64,000 nucleotides of DNA from Cognatundibacterium luofuense (GCF_018139685.1 NZ_JAGSPN010000002.1:124001-188000), one strand, 5' to 3'. Numbered from the stretch's first letter, positions 26,935 to 37,211 are shown. Translations and numbers: made by a program. The notes: generated from the letters alone by a model not told the origin.

Positions 26935-29415
26935 TTACGGTGCTGCGTCACGAACCATGATATGGAGTGTTGCGCCTGCTGGCACGATCACACCGGATTT
27001 GCTGTAGTTGGTTGCACCTGCAGCAATGGTTTCCTGAGCAAAGTAATGCGATGTAGGAACCATTGTTGCCGGAGATTTTGCCGTGATTTTGAGTGATTTC
27101 ACAACAGTCGCTACGTCAATCGCGTCAAATACACCATCTACGGTACGTTGCGGGAAGCCCAGACCGGAAGGCAATGCCGATGCTGGTGTGTTACCCCACA
27201 GCGAAATACCGAATTTCGCCAGTTCATCACCCATACCCACACCGCCAACACCCTTGATCAGCGTATCCATACATGCATAGCTGGTGACTTTGACGCCATT
27301 CACTGTTTTACCATCATTACAGTCAGTCACGATTTTCTTGAACATCGACAAGCCGTATTTACGGTTGATGAATGCACCGAATGCTCCACCGAACGCATAG
27401 CTGTCGCTGGACAGATTTGTCCAGTTGACATAGCTGACGCCACCACCAGTACGCAGGTATTGCGGAATGCGAACCTGAGTCATTTCATTGTAGCTGCCAC
27501 CGAAAATGGTTTTCGCCAGAATGTCTTCACCCATCATCGCTGTGGTTTCTTCCAGCCATGTATCGTGCGCTGTATCCAGAACAAATGCGCGCTGATAGAA
27601 GTTAATCATATGCACGGCTTCATGCATCAGCGTGGATTTGTAGTAGTTCAGCGCTTGCGATACCTGTTGACCGTTGACAAAGAACACCAGTGCTTCGTTA
27701 CTGTCTTTGGTGCTTGGGAATGCTGTTTTCAGGAAGTTGTTACCACCCCAGAAGTAGCCACCCCATTTGGTTGTGGACGGTACGTTCGGTACAACTACGT
27801 TGATATCGAGCAGACCGTTAGTATCGCCGATAGTGTTGCTGTAGCTCTTCGTACCATAAGCGTCACCCATGATATCGGTCAGCGCGTCAAAGCCTGCTGT
27901 ACCTGCGCCACCGTTAGAACAGAAGGTGTTCGCCAGTGCCAGCAAATCAGCTGCGGTTGCACCACCGTTCGGGTCACCCCAGATCACGGCATTACGGCCG
28001 GTTTTCAGCTTACAGATTTGCGCCACTTTCAGTGTGTAGCTGACAGGATTTGCGCTGTCGTAAGTATCTACCCAGACCTTAGTGTCGCCCACTGCAACAG
28101 CACGCACCGGAGGAACGTTTGCTGCTTTGACGCCAGCGGCACGGATGGTGGCTGGTTTAGCACGCATTTGCTGGATCAGGTCATGATTACGCTGATGCAT
28201 AGACTGATGTGCTGTATCCATCTGTGCGTGACGGTTCAGTGCTTGCATGTTCAGGGACAATGCACCGGTCGACGCGGCAGGAATTGCCACAGGCACAGCG
28301 CCGAATCCCGGCGCAGTCAGCGAGCTGGTATCTGATGTATTGGTGAACACCAGGGTTGCTACCTGACCAGCTTTCACGCCGGAAATCGCAAAATTCAGCG
28401 ATGCCGGAACAGAGCCTGTATTTTTGTACTGCCATGCACCCACACCGGAACCGGCATAGGTTGTCGCGCTGCTGGCGCTGCAACCTGCACCGGAACAGCT
28501 AGGGGCCAGCGCATTCGAAACCGCCTGCATCACAGTAACTTGTGTCGCCGCCGATTTGGTCGATTTGTTTTGAGTATTAGTTGCTGTTACAACCACACTG
28601 TAAGTACCTGCTGCCGTGTAGCTTTTTTGCACGGACGCGCCTGTACCTGTCGTGCCATCACCAAAATCCCAGCTGTAAGTCAGTGGCAGTGAATCTTGTG
28701 CAGATGCATTGAAAGTGACTGCTGCATTTGGCAGAACAGTGGTGTTATTCGCGCTGATCACCGGTGTGGATGGTGCGCCGGCTGCAGCGGAAACACTGTA
28801 ATTCAGTGTTGTAGTTGCCTTGGTGCCCAGATCATTGGTGACAGTCAATACCACGGCATATGTGCCTGCAGTTGCGAAAGAATGCGACACGGTGGTACCC
28901 GTATCTTTGGAGCCGTCACCAAAATCCCAGCTATAAGTCAGCTTACCGCCGCTAGGATCGCTGGAAGCACCAGTAAATGTGACTGCGTTACCCGCAATCG
29001 ATGAAGCCACGCTTGGCGTGATAGTTGGTGCTGTCAGTACTGCGTCAACGATAGTAACCGTGCCGGATGCGCTGGCTTTAGTGCCATTCGTATCGGTTGC
29101 AGTGACTTTTACTGTGTAAGTACCGGCTTTCGCAAAAGTATGTGCGGAAGTCACGCCGGTGCCGGCGGCAGTGCTATCACCAAAGTCCCAGGAATACGTT
29201 AATGCCAGGTTGGCCGACGATGTGCCGGTCGCGCTCAGCGACACGGAGCGGCCTGTGTACATGACCGGCAAACCGGATGTCGAAATACTGACGGACACGG
29301 TTGGCAATGGTGCCGGTGCTGTTGTGGAATCTCCTCCTCCGCCACCACCGCAGGCAGTCAGCGCTGCCAGAGACAGGGTAGATACGAAGAGCATCTGTGC
29401 TGTGCTTTTTTTCAT
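26935..29415 (-). CDS. PKD-domain lipoprotein with M30-like metallopeptidase domain (paralogue 1)
   Basis: 826 residues. A lipoprotein signal with lipobox LTAC puts the acylated cysteine at Cys22, followed by a glycine tract. Three PKD domains (about 38-122, 129-210, 216-297) each carry YSWDFGDGS-type cores. A low-complexity linker rich in His, Gln and Met precedes a catalytic domain with HEAVH at about 596-600 (LMHEAVHMINFYQR) and a downstream acidic site TWLEETTAMMGED. This pattern resembles the M30 hyicolysin family of zinc endopeptidases. Probably an outer-membrane or surface-anchored protease. It is followed by its own terminator and preceded, 286 bp upstream, by a paralogue of similar length and identical layout. 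Confidence 0.82.
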   Translation of the reverse strand: MKKSTAQMLFVSTLSLAALTACGGGGGGDSTTAPAPLPTVSVSISTSGLPVMYTGRSVSLSATGTSSANLALTYSWDFGDSTAAGTGVTSAHTFAKAGTYTVKVTATDTNGTKASASGTVTIVDAVLTAPTITPSVASSIAGNAVTFTGASSDPSGGKLTYSWDFGDGSKDTGTTVSHSFATAGTYAVVLTVTNDLGTKATTTLNYSVSAAAGAPSTPVISANNTTVLPNAAVTFNASAQDSLPLTYSWDFGDGTTGTGASVQKSYTAAGTYSVVVTATNTQNKSTKSAATQVTVMQAVSNALAPSCSGAGCSASSATTYAGSGVGAWQYKNTGSVPASLNFAISGVKAGQVATLVFTNTSDTSSLTAPGFGAVPVAIPAASTGALSLNMQALNRHAQMDTAHQSMHQRNHDLIQQMRAKPATIRAAGVKAANVPPVRAVAVGDTKVWVDTYDSANPVSYTLKVAQICKLKTGRNAVIWGDPNGGATAADLLALANTFCSNGGAGTAGFDALTDIMGDAYGTKSYSNTIGDTNGLLDINVVVPNVPSTTKWGGYFWGGNNFLKTAFPSTKDSNEALVFFVNGQQVSQALNYYKSTLMHEAVHMINFYQRAFVLDTAHDTWLEETTAMMGEDILAKTIFGGSYNEMTQVRIPQYLRTGGGVSYVNWTNLSSDSYAFGGAFGAFINRKYGLSMFKKIVTDCNDGKTVNGVKVTSYACMDTLIKGVGGVGMGDELAKFGISLWGNTPASALPSGLGFPQRTVDGVFDAIDVATVVKSLKITAKSPATMVPTSHYFAQETIAAGATNYSKSGVIVPAGATLHIMVRDAAP

Positions 29416-29643
29416 TGTTTACTCCGATTTCATTAAGAAGCGCAACGATCCTAGCACAGGACACAAAATTACACATTGCAGTTACATATTGAAACAATCA
29501 CAAAAAATGCGGTTTCAACCGTTATTTTTTTACTAAATTCACTTAACTTTCAAAAAAATCCCTTCATCGCAAATTATTATTTTTGCATATTCTGATTTCT
29601 TGGAATTTTCTACGAAATCTTTGTTGCATTTGAAAAATCCCGT

Positions 29644-29678
29644 AAAAAAAGCCGTCGCAGTGAAAACGACGGCTTTTT
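29644..29678 (-). terminator. Terminator of the second PKD-peptidase gene
   Basis: AAAAAGCCGTCG (29646-29657) and CGACGGCTTTTT (29667-29678) form a 12-bp stem, with a T-rich tract continuing on the minus strand. It separates the two paralogues into independent transcripts. Confidence 0.92.
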
Positions 29679-29701
29679 ACCACACAATTGCTGCAGATAA
29701 A

Positions 29702-32143
29702 TCAGGGCGCGGCGTCCCGGATCATGATATGCAGGGTTGCACCGGCAGGCACCAGCAAACCGGACTTGGTGTAACTACCTGCACTGCTCAGCACTTCCTG
29801 ACGGAAATAATGGGATGTTGGCATAAACAATAGCGGAATCACCGGCGTGACCGGAATGACTTTTGCCATGCTTGCAATGTCAACCGCGGCAAAGTCGCCA
29901 TCGACTGTACGCAGCGGAAAGCCGAAGCCTTGCGGCAATGCGGAGCCCGGGGTATTGCCGAACACTGAAATACCCATGCGCGCCAGATCATCGCCGATGC
30001 CATTCCCACCCGCTGCTTTAATCAGTGCATCCAGACACTGATAACTGGTTTGTGTGCCACCGTCTTTGCAATCGGTTTCGATCTTGCCAAACATACTTTG
30101 CCCGTACTTCCGGTTCAGAAAAGCGCCGAAGCTGCCACCCATAGCGTAGTGATTGCCGGATAAATTCGGCCAGTTGATATAACTGACACCGCCACCTGAA
30201 GCCAGAAAGGCTGGCAGCCTGCTTTCTGCAATTTTATTAAACGTTCCGCCGGACAAGCGTTTGCTCAGAATATCCTCCCCCATCATCGCGGAGGATTCTT
30301 CCAGCCAGGTGTCGTGATCTGTGCCCCGGACAATCGCACGCTGATAAAAATTAATCATGTGCACAGCTTCATGAATCAGGGTCGATTTATAGAAATTCAT
30401 CGCCTGAGAGACTTGAGTGCCATTCACGAAAAATACCAGTGCTTCATTACTGTTGCTAAAGTTACCTCCGTTTGATTTCAGGTAATTATTCAATCCCCAG
30501 AAATATCCTCCCCATCCGGTTCCGACGGGGACTTTCGGCAATACCACATGAATATCCTGCAAACCCTTGGCGTCGGAAATCATCTCCGATCCGGCAGCAC
30601 TCCCCCAGGCATCGCCCATAATATTGGTCAACGCATCAAAACCTGCTTTTCCAGCACCGCCGTTAGCACAAAAGGTATTGGCCAGTTCGGCTACGTCAGC
30701 AGCCGTTGCGCCACCATTCGGATCACTCCAGAAAACAGCATTACGTCCGCTGTTCAATCTGCAAATCTGCGCTGCCTTCAGCGTGTAACTGACTGGATTC
30801 TTGATGTCATAACCATCAATCCAGACCCGCGTATCACCGATGGCAACCGCCCGGATCCGGGGTACTGTTGACTGGCTGGCTGCGACTCTGCCGACTGCTT
30901 TACGCTGAGCAATTGCGCGTGCCAGCGCCTGATTCCGTTGCAGCATCTCATCATGTTTTAAGTCTTTTTGCATTTGAGAATGCAATGCCTGCGAATGCAG
31001 ATTTTCACGATGTAATGGCGCCACCGAAGCTGGCAGATTACCAAATCCCGGCGCCAGCAAAGTCGCACTCTCTGAGGCATTTGTGAACAGCACGGTTGCC
31101 ACCTGCCCCGCCTTCACGCCGCTGATACTGAAATCCATCAGCACCGGTGTTGTACCGGCATTCTGGTATTGCCAGACCCCGACACCGGAGCCGCTGTAAG
31201 TAGTTGCTCCCGTAGCAGAGCAGTTACTGCCACCACAAGCTGCGGTCAGTGCATTACTCACCTGCTGCAACACCGAGACACTAAATGGCGCAGACACCGT
31301 CTTTGCTCCCTTGGTATTGGTCGCTGTAACCGTGACCTGATAATTTCCGGCATTGCTGTAGGCATGCTGCACGGAAGCACCGTTGCCAGTGGTGTTATCA
31401 CCGAAATCCCAGCTGTAGGTCAGTGGCAATGCATCCAGTGCGGATGCATTCAGAGTAATCGCCTTACCCGTACTTGCCACATTGGCCGCACTGATGACTG
31501 GCACTGTCGGGGCACCAGCATAGGCGTTCACCACATAAGAAAGCGTATTTTTAACGGTGCTACCCAGATCATTGGTGACAGTCAGCACCACGGGATAGGT
31601 GCCCTGCGTCGAAAAACTGTGCGTGACTGTGTCACCGCTGGCGGTGCCCTGATCACCAAAATCCCAGCTATACGCCAGCGTGCCGCCGCCCGGATCGGAT
31701 GAAGCACCTTTAAAGCTGATATCCACACCGGCAAACCCGCTGGAAGGATTCGCCGTAATCGACGGGGTCGTCAGTACCGCATCCACCACGCTCAGTACAC
31801 CGGAACTACTGGCTTTCACACCATTGCTATCGGTCGCGGTGATTTTGATGGAATAAGTGCCGGATTTGGCGTAAGTATGATTCAGGCTGGCACCGCTACC
31901 GGTACTGCCATCACCGAAATCCCACTGATAAGTCAGCGGTAAATCAATAGAAGATTTGCCAACAGCAGAAAAAGAGACCGCCCGACCGGTGTATAACACC
32001 ACCTGCTTCATGGGGGAAATAGAAATGGCAACTGTGCCGACCGGTTTTTCAGCGGGTGCGGAATTACCGCCACCGCCGCAGGCAGATAAACCGCCTGTCA
32101 CCAGTACAGAAGCCAGAAGGTACTGCGCAGCATGTCTGTTCAT
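29702..32143 (-). CDS. PKD-domain lipoprotein with M30-like metallopeptidase domain (paralogue 2)
   Basis: 813 residues, colinear with the neighbouring paralogue. Lipobox GLSAC places the lipidated cysteine at Cys22. Three PKD domains with YQWDFGDGS and YSWDFGD cores are followed by a His/Gln/Met-rich linker and the peptidase domain with LIHEAVHMINFYQR at about 588 and TWLEESSAMMGED downstream. Both proteins end with the same stretch, GLLVPAGATLHIMIRDAAP-like, so the duplication is full length. Differences are scattered, with no frameshift or lost zinc ligand, so both copies look functional. The start has GGAGCGATC just before it. Neighbouring trhP is on the same strand, 124 bp away. Confidence 0.82.
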   Translation of the reverse strand: MNRHAAQYLLASVLVTGGLSACGGGGNSAPAEKPVGTVAISISPMKQVVLYTGRAVSFSAVGKSSIDLPLTYQWDFGDGSTGSGASLNHTYAKSGTYSIKITATDSNGVKASSSGVLSVVDAVLTTPSITANPSSGFAGVDISFKGASSDPGGGTLAYSWDFGDQGTASGDTVTHSFSTQGTYPVVLTVTNDLGSTVKNTLSYVVNAYAGAPTVPVISAANVASTGKAITLNASALDALPLTYSWDFGDNTTGNGASVQHAYSNAGNYQVTVTATNTKGAKTVSAPFSVSVLQQVSNALTAACGGSNCSATGATTYSGSGVGVWQYQNAGTTPVLMDFSISGVKAGQVATVLFTNASESATLLAPGFGNLPASVAPLHRENLHSQALHSQMQKDLKHDEMLQRNQALARAIAQRKAVGRVAASQSTVPRIRAVAIGDTRVWIDGYDIKNPVSYTLKAAQICRLNSGRNAVFWSDPNGGATAADVAELANTFCANGGAGKAGFDALTNIMGDAWGSAAGSEMISDAKGLQDIHVVLPKVPVGTGWGGYFWGLNNYLKSNGGNFSNSNEALVFFVNGTQVSQAMNFYKSTLIHEAVHMINFYQRAIVRGTDHDTWLEESSAMMGEDILSKRLSGGTFNKIAESRLPAFLASGGGVSYINWPNLSGNHYAMGGSFGAFLNRKYGQSMFGKIETDCKDGGTQTSYQCLDALIKAAGGNGIGDDLARMGISVFGNTPGSALPQGFGFPLRTVDGDFAAVDIASMAKVIPVTPVIPLLFMPTSHYFRQEVLSSAGSYTKSGLLVPAGATLHIMIRDAAP

Positions 32144-32267
32144 GATCGCTCCGTTTAAAATAAACGAAGCGATATTAACATAGCAACATCAATATAATTT
32201 AATAAACCGCACGATTACAATGATGTTTTTCGGACTGTGTGCCGCAACCCTCACGGCACACAAAGAA

Positions 32268-33629
32268 TTACAGCATTTTTGCGATCAGGGCTTTTTCGTA
32301 TTTTGCTTCCAGCGGAATGCGTACAGTATGACCTGCGCCGCTGATCATGTTCAGCGACTGGTTCTCAGTATTACGCATTTCACCGAGGGTCACGATTTCA
32401 TTACCGGCCGGAGAAATAATTTCGATGCGGTCGCCGACGCTGAAACGGTTTTTCACTTGCACTTCGGCCCAGCCATCTTCGACTTTAGTCACCTGACCAA
32501 CGTACTGGCTGCGGTGTGCCTGCGATACGCCTTCCATGTAGTTCTGATGGTCTTGCGTGTGGTGACGCTGATAGAAACCGTCGGTATAACCACGGTTGGC
32601 CAGACCATTCAGTTCGCCCAGCAATTCAGGATTGAAAGGACGGCCTGCGACGGCATCGTCAATCGCACGGCGATACACTTGTGCGGTACGTGCCACGTAG
32701 TACAGGGATTTGGTACGGCCTTCCACTTTCAGGGAATCCACACCGATTTTCGCCAGACGCTCTACGTGCTCTACCGCGCGCAAGTCTTTGGAATTCATGA
32801 TGTAAGTGCCGTGCTCATCTTCCAGAATCGGCATCAGGCTGCCCGGTTTGCCGGTCTCTTCGATCAGGTAAGGACGGTCGGCCAGCGGATGACGCTTCAT
32901 ATCGCCCATGGCGGAGAACGACTGATTCGCATCTTCCAGCGCTTTGTTGAAATCGAACTTGATGGTTTCGACAGGAATATTCACCAGATCGCCGGTTTCG
33001 TTTTCCGACGCATTGGAAACCTTGTAATCCCAGCGGCAGGAATTGGTGCAGGTGCCCTGATTCGGATCGCGGTGATTGAAGTAACCGGACAACAGGCAGC
33101 GGCCGGAATATGCAATACACAGCGCGCCGTGGACGAATACTTCCAGTTCCATATCCGGACATTCCTGACGGATTTCTTCGATTTCATCGAGCGACAGTTC
33201 GCGAGACAGAATCACACGGGTCAGACCCATTTTTTTCCAGAATTTCACGTCGGCCCAGTTCACCGCATTCGCCTGCACCGACAAATGCACATTCACTTCC
33301 GGCCATTTTTCACGCACCATCATAATCAGACCCGGATCGGCCATGATCAGCGCATCCGGCTTCATTTCGATGACCGGTTCCATATCGCGCAGATAGGTTT
33401 TCAGCTTGGAATTGTGCGGGAAAATATTGCTGGCGACGAAGAACAGTTTGCCGCGCGCATGCGCGCCTTCGATACCCTGACGCAGCACATCCAGCGTCGA
33501 AAATTCATTATTGCGGGCACGCAGACTATAGCGTGGCTGACCGGCATACACCGCGTCTGCGCCAAAGTCGAAAGCAGCATGCATTTTTTCCAGCGAACCG
33601 GCTGGCAGTAAGAGTTCAGGAGATTTCAT
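32268..33629 (-). CDS. trhP: U32-family tRNA hydroxylation protein TrhP (YegQ)
   Basis: 453 residues from the ATG at 33629, where the typical MKSPELLLPAGS beginning occurs; the frame opens earlier (33746) but that part overlaps the DMT transporter gene. The U32 signature is intact: ELEVFVHGALCIAYSGRC, then NHRDPNQGTCTNSCRW with conserved cysteines, and EGRTKSLYYVA. E. coli TrhP is needed, with an iron-sulfur pathway, for prephenate-dependent 5-hydroxyuridine formation at tRNA position 34. The annotation peptidase U32 is historical. A hairpin TGTGCCG/CGGCACA at 32238-32262 follows the stop but lacks a T-tract. Confidence 0.9.
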   Translation of the reverse strand: MKSPELLLPAGSLEKMHAAFDFGADAVYAGQPRYSLRARNNEFSTLDVLRQGIEGAHARGKLFFVASNIFPHNSKLKTYLRDMEPVIEMKPDALIMADPGLIMMVREKWPEVNVHLSVQANAVNWADVKFWKKMGLTRVILSRELSLDEIEEIRQECPDMELEVFVHGALCIAYSGRCLLSGYFNHRDPNQGTCTNSCRWDYKVSNASENETGDLVNIPVETIKFDFNKALEDANQSFSAMGDMKRHPLADRPYLIEETGKPGSLMPILEDEHGTYIMNSKDLRAVEHVERLAKIGVDSLKVEGRTKSLYYVARTAQVYRRAIDDAVAGRPFNPELLGELNGLANRGYTDGFYQRHHTQDHQNYMEGVSQAHRSQYVGQVTKVEDGWAEVQVKNRFSVGDRIEIISPAGNEIVTLGEMRNTENQSLNMISGAGHTVRIPLEAKYEKALIAKML

Positions 33630-33711
33630 GATCACAACATTCCGTAACAGAACCGCAGCGCAACCGGCGCCAGCGGAAAATTGGGGTAAATAACCCGCTA
33701 TTTTACTGCGA

Positions 33712-34596
33712 TTAAGCCCGTTTCTGTTGCCATGTCCGGATTTCATTGCCGATTAAAGCAGCTAACACCAGTGCGCCGCCGGTCAGTGTCGCAGTGGCAG
33801 GCACTTCCCCTGCACCCAGCCATGCCCACAATGGCGCCAGCAAGACTTCCAGCAAGGCCAGCAAGGCGACTTCATGCGCTTTCAGGTGTGCAGACGCTTT
33901 CACCATCAGCGAGCACGGTAAGCCTAGCTGAAAGAAACCCAGCGCGCCGAGGATCAGCACATCCTGCACCGATGCATGAAACGGCATCGACAAAGGCAGC
34001 ATCGCCAGCGCCGAGAACGTGCCACCGAGAAATACAGCCGGAATCAGATCCACCGTATGTGAACGGCGTTTCAGCAGAATCATATTCACCGACGACGCCA
34101 GCGGAATACCGAGTGCCACCAGCATACCGAGCACACCACGGCTGTCAGTGACCGATAAGTTACCGGCAAACATCCAGCCCATACCACAACCGGCCAGCGC
34201 AATCGCAATCCAGGTCGCGAACGGGATTTTTTCTTTCAGCACCAGCCAGGACAGCAGCGCCGTGAATAAAGGCGCCAGACTTTCCATCACCGAGGTATTG
34301 GCGACCGTGGTCAGCGTCAGCGCCGTCATAAAGCAACTGTACATGGTGGCCCACATCAGGCCGGATACCACGCCTGTGCTGCCCATTAGTTTCAGACGGC
34401 TGACGAAACCGCGCCCGTACTGATGCAGCATCAGCCCGGCGACAAAGATCGCGGCAAACAGACTGCGCCAGAACACGATTTCAAATCCGGCCGCACTTTG
34501 CAAATGGCGGCTGGCGACACCTGCGGTACTCCACAGGGTGGCGGCAGCAATCATCAGCAATATGGCTTTACGGCGGGCATTCTGGGCGGCGGGCAT
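33712..34596 (-). CDS. EamA/DMT-family permease
   Basis: 294 residues from the ATG at 34596, which is preceded by CAGGAGAACGC; an in-frame extension to 34641 has no ribosome site. Ten predicted membrane helices form two EamA repeats (about 10-140 and 150-285), with the conserved ATLWSTAGVASR and FTALLSWLVLKEKIP. Members export amino acids, nucleobases or drugs; the substrate is not predictable. It lies 82 nt upstream of trhP on the same strand and may be co-transcribed with it. Confidence 0.9.
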   Translation of the reverse strand: MPAAQNARRKAILLMIAAATLWSTAGVASRHLQSAAGFEIVFWRSLFAAIFVAGLMLHQYGRGFVSRLKLMGSTGVVSGLMWATMYSCFMTALTLTTVANTSVMESLAPLFTALLSWLVLKEKIPFATWIAIALAGCGMGWMFAGNLSVTDSRGVLGMLVALGIPLASSVNMILLKRRSHTVDLIPAVFLGGTFSALAMLPLSMPFHASVQDVLILGALGFFQLGLPCSLMVKASAHLKAHEVALLALLEVLLAPLWAWLGAGEVPATATLTGGALVLAALIGNEIRTWQQKRA

Positions 34597-34892
34597 GCGT
34601 TCTCCTGATTCAATACGGTCTTCAGCGCGGCGTTTGCGCAATTCCGCCAGATGGTTCGTGGCTAACTAAGGCAGCAGCAGACTTTCCGGCTTGCAATTCA
34701 TAAAAACTGAATATATCAGGCACTTTATCAGGATGACATCGTGGATGTCCGCAGAAACAGTGGATTTCAGCCTTGAAATTTTTTGAATGCAGATTGCATT
34801 TGCTGGCTGTTTTGCGGATTTTTTTCATCTAACTGCAGCTGCGACTGATACCACACCAGATATTTCACAGGATCACCTGATCATCAGACACA
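34597..34892. other. Intergenic region, nothing recognised
   Basis: About 300 bp between the DMT permease and the DUF4153 terminator. It holds a short perfect palindrome GACATC-GTG-GATGTC (34734-34748) of unknown meaning; no credible small gene was seen. Confidence 0.45.
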
Positions 34893-34928
34893 AAAAACGC
34901 GGCAACATCGTGAAGATGTGCCGCGTTG
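34893..34928 (-). terminator. Terminator of the DUF4153 gene
   Basis: AACGCGGCA with an ACATC extension pairs with GATGT and GCCGCGTT. On the minus strand the stem is followed by TTTTTTGTG. Confidence 0.9.
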
Positions 34929-34993
34929 GTGCGCTGCTGTCAGCGGTTTAGCAGTCAGTCATCAGAACAGCAAATACCCGACTGCGCTGCCAC

Positions 34994-36805
34994 TCACGAC
35001 TTGCAATGCTGTCTGACAACAGGATCAGGACGGATCATTAAACGCATACGACCCACTTCCAGCATATCCCAGCCAGTCACCGCTTTTGCCTGTCCGGCAC
35101 GCAGGGCTTCGTTCAGCTTATCGCAGTCGTCCGCTTCCACATCCACATGGGCCTGCCGCTTCCAGACGCCGGGCTGTATTTCTGCATACAGATTGCCGCC
35201 ATAGTTGCGGTTGCGATCCAGTACCAGCACTTCCGGCTTGCCATCGCGATTCATATCCTGCAGCACCGCATCGCAGGCGTGGGTTTTCGCGATCAGGCAT
35301 TCGGTATCTTTCTGCGTCAGCCAGCCATTATCTTTCTGATCGGGCTGGCGCAAAAATCCCTCCGGCAGCACTGCACCTGTTGGCCAGACTTCATACGGAC
35401 GCACAACCTGCACCGGCTCTTCTGCATACGATTTATACGTCAGCGCCAGCACAAACGCGGCTTTCTCGCGAATCTGTTTTGACTCAGGCAAGGCAGTTTC
35501 CAGCTTCAGTTGTTCCAGCGCTTCACGTCCGTAACGACCGCCTTCAAAGCGCAGATAACGGTAATCAAACTTGTCTGCCGTCACTTTGCCGTCACGCAGA
35601 CGCGCCACCTGATCCGCCACCGAAATACGCGCCGGGTCCAGCAAAGGCGAAAACAAGGCCAGCACCGCAGCCAGTTGCACATACGCCATCACCACATTGG
35701 CACCCGCTATCTTACTCAGCAAACCATCCGCAGCGATTGCCGCACGCACATAGGCCAGACCGTAAGCCAGCGCGATCAGCGCACACACCACGGCGATCAG
35801 GCGATCGCTGCTCCAGCCATATTGCGTGATCCGCAATTGCAGCGCACGCAAGGCCAGCGAGGCCAGTACCGGCAATAAGAAACAGGCCAGGCGCGCACAC
35901 CAGCGCAGTATCTTCGGCGCTGTCGCCAGTGCAGCACCATCCTGAAACGCGGTATTGATCAGCACCACCAGTACAACGCAGGAACCGAGCAACAAACCGC
36001 TTGCATGGCGTGTCGCCCACAGTAAATCCACGCCTTTGTACAACAGCGACACCAGAAATCCGGCCAGCACAATGGTTGCCAGCGGCAACAGCCACGACAA
36101 CAATACCAGCAGCAAATTGCGGATGCCGCGCACAATTGCCGGACGCATATCGGTCAGATGCAGCGCAAACCCGAACGCCAGCACGATCACCGGTATATTG
36201 AACCATTCACGTTTGAGTAATTGCGCCAGAAAATCCAGCTTCAGCATATCGAACAAGCCAGCCCCCAAAGCCAGCAACGCAAACAGTGCGCCGACAAACA
36301 AGGCTGAGAATTTCAGCTGCACCAGCAACTTCCACGACAAATCAAAATACTGCGGATATTGCGCGACGCCCTGACGTTTTTGCGCATACGCCAGCTTCAG
36401 CGATTGCGCGACATACAGGCACAGGAAACTGAAGGTGAACAGTAAGGGAGACGGATACAGCGCCTTATCGCTGTGGCGCCCCGGATATTCCGCCGAACCC
36501 CATTCATTATTCAGGCCATTGCGCCGGAACCAGTCATGCAAAGTCAGTCCGGTCAGCACCAGCGCCAGAAAACCCAGCCAGCGCAACAGCTTCGCAGTCG
36601 ACATCTGCCCCAGCGAAGAAATCGCGATCACCGGCAAACCCAGACCGCACAACAGTAAAGGGAAAAACAGTTCCGGCTGCGTCGCCGGCCATAACTTTTG
36701 CGTTCCCGCCCGGTACAAAAAATACAGCAGCACCGCCTGCACCGCCGCAATCGCAATACGCACCCAGCCGGTACGCGGATTCAAGCCTGAGATTTCCTGA
36801 TCCAT
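34994..36805 (-). CDS. DUF4153-family polytopic membrane protein with polar C-terminal domain
   Basis: 603 residues from the ATG at 36805, with AGGATCTT upstream; the frame extends to 36883 but the added part is Cys-rich and non-membrane. About 13 hydrophobic helices cover residues 15-410 and match DUF4153 in appearance. The C-terminal 190 residues are soluble and contain a segment like an FG-GAP/VCBS calcium site (MNRDGKPEVLVLDRNRNYGG), hinting at a periplasmic domain. Function unknown. Single-gene unit with its own terminator. Confidence 0.82.
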   Translation of the reverse strand: MDQEISGLNPRTGWVRIAIAAVQAVLLYFLYRAGTQKLWPATQPELFFPLLLCGLGLPVIAISSLGQMSTAKLLRWLGFLALVLTGLTLHDWFRRNGLNNEWGSAEYPGRHSDKALYPSPLLFTFSFLCLYVAQSLKLAYAQKRQGVAQYPQYFDLSWKLLVQLKFSALFVGALFALLALGAGLFDMLKLDFLAQLLKREWFNIPVIVLAFGFALHLTDMRPAIVRGIRNLLLVLLSWLLPLATIVLAGFLVSLLYKGVDLLWATRHASGLLLGSCVVLVVLINTAFQDGAALATAPKILRWCARLACFLLPVLASLALRALQLRITQYGWSSDRLIAVVCALIALAYGLAYVRAAIAADGLLSKIAGANVVMAYVQLAAVLALFSPLLDPARISVADQVARLRDGKVTADKFDYRYLRFEGGRYGREALEQLKLETALPESKQIREKAAFVLALTYKSYAEEPVQVVRPYEVWPTGAVLPEGFLRQPDQKDNGWLTQKDTECLIAKTHACDAVLQDMNRDGKPEVLVLDRNRNYGGNLYAEIQPGVWKRQAHVDVEADDCDKLNEALRAGQAKAVTGWDMLEVGRMRLMIRPDPVVRQHCKS

Positions 36806-36951
36806 AAGATCCTGCATAAAGATTGAAAAGGAATGCCGCAATTCGCCATTTTTATGACAAGAGCAACATTGGCAAACCGGCATGCTAACTCAGATTTGCT
36901 TTTATGCAATCAGAATCCGAGGTAAAAAACCGATAAAAGATTCAGGAACAT

Positions 36952-37037
36952 TATGCAGAAATCGTCATCAGACAATTTCGGAGAGCCGGACTTTTCGCCG
37001 ATGACAGGCGGGTTGCTGTGCGAAAGTCCGCATTTCA
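36952..37037 (+). repeat. Dispersed ~90-bp intergenic repeat, copy D
   Basis: ATGCAGAAATCGTCATCAGA, then GGAGAGCCGGACTTTTCGCC, then GAAAGTCCGCATTTC. The first 17 bases are identical to copy A. It lies 174 nt downstream of typA, inverted relative to that gene, in a 406-bp region that otherwise holds only the typA terminator. Confidence 0.82.
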
Positions 37038-37159
37038 GCACTTTTTAGCGCTGTTTTGCACTGACTCGCACTGTTACACGGAAAAACAGGCTGATGACTA
37101 AAAGACGGCCACACGGCCTTTCCGCCGATGTGTGAAGAAATCCTTCCGACATCGCAGCA

Positions 37160-37192
37160 ATAAAAAAACCGCAGACTAAGCTGCGGTTTTTT
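37160..37192 (-). terminator. Terminator of typA
   Basis: AAAAAACCGCAG and CTGCGGTTTTTT form the stem, loop ACTAAG/CTTAGT, with a T-run on the minus strand. It begins 20 nt after the typA stop. Confidence 0.92.
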
Positions 37193-37211
37193 ATTCGGGC
37201 ACTAAAGCAGA

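Noticed and set aside
32220-33611. 463-codon open frame antisense to trhP
   Set aside because: Opposite a conserved U32 gene, with the His/Phe/Gln-rich composition of a complement frame.
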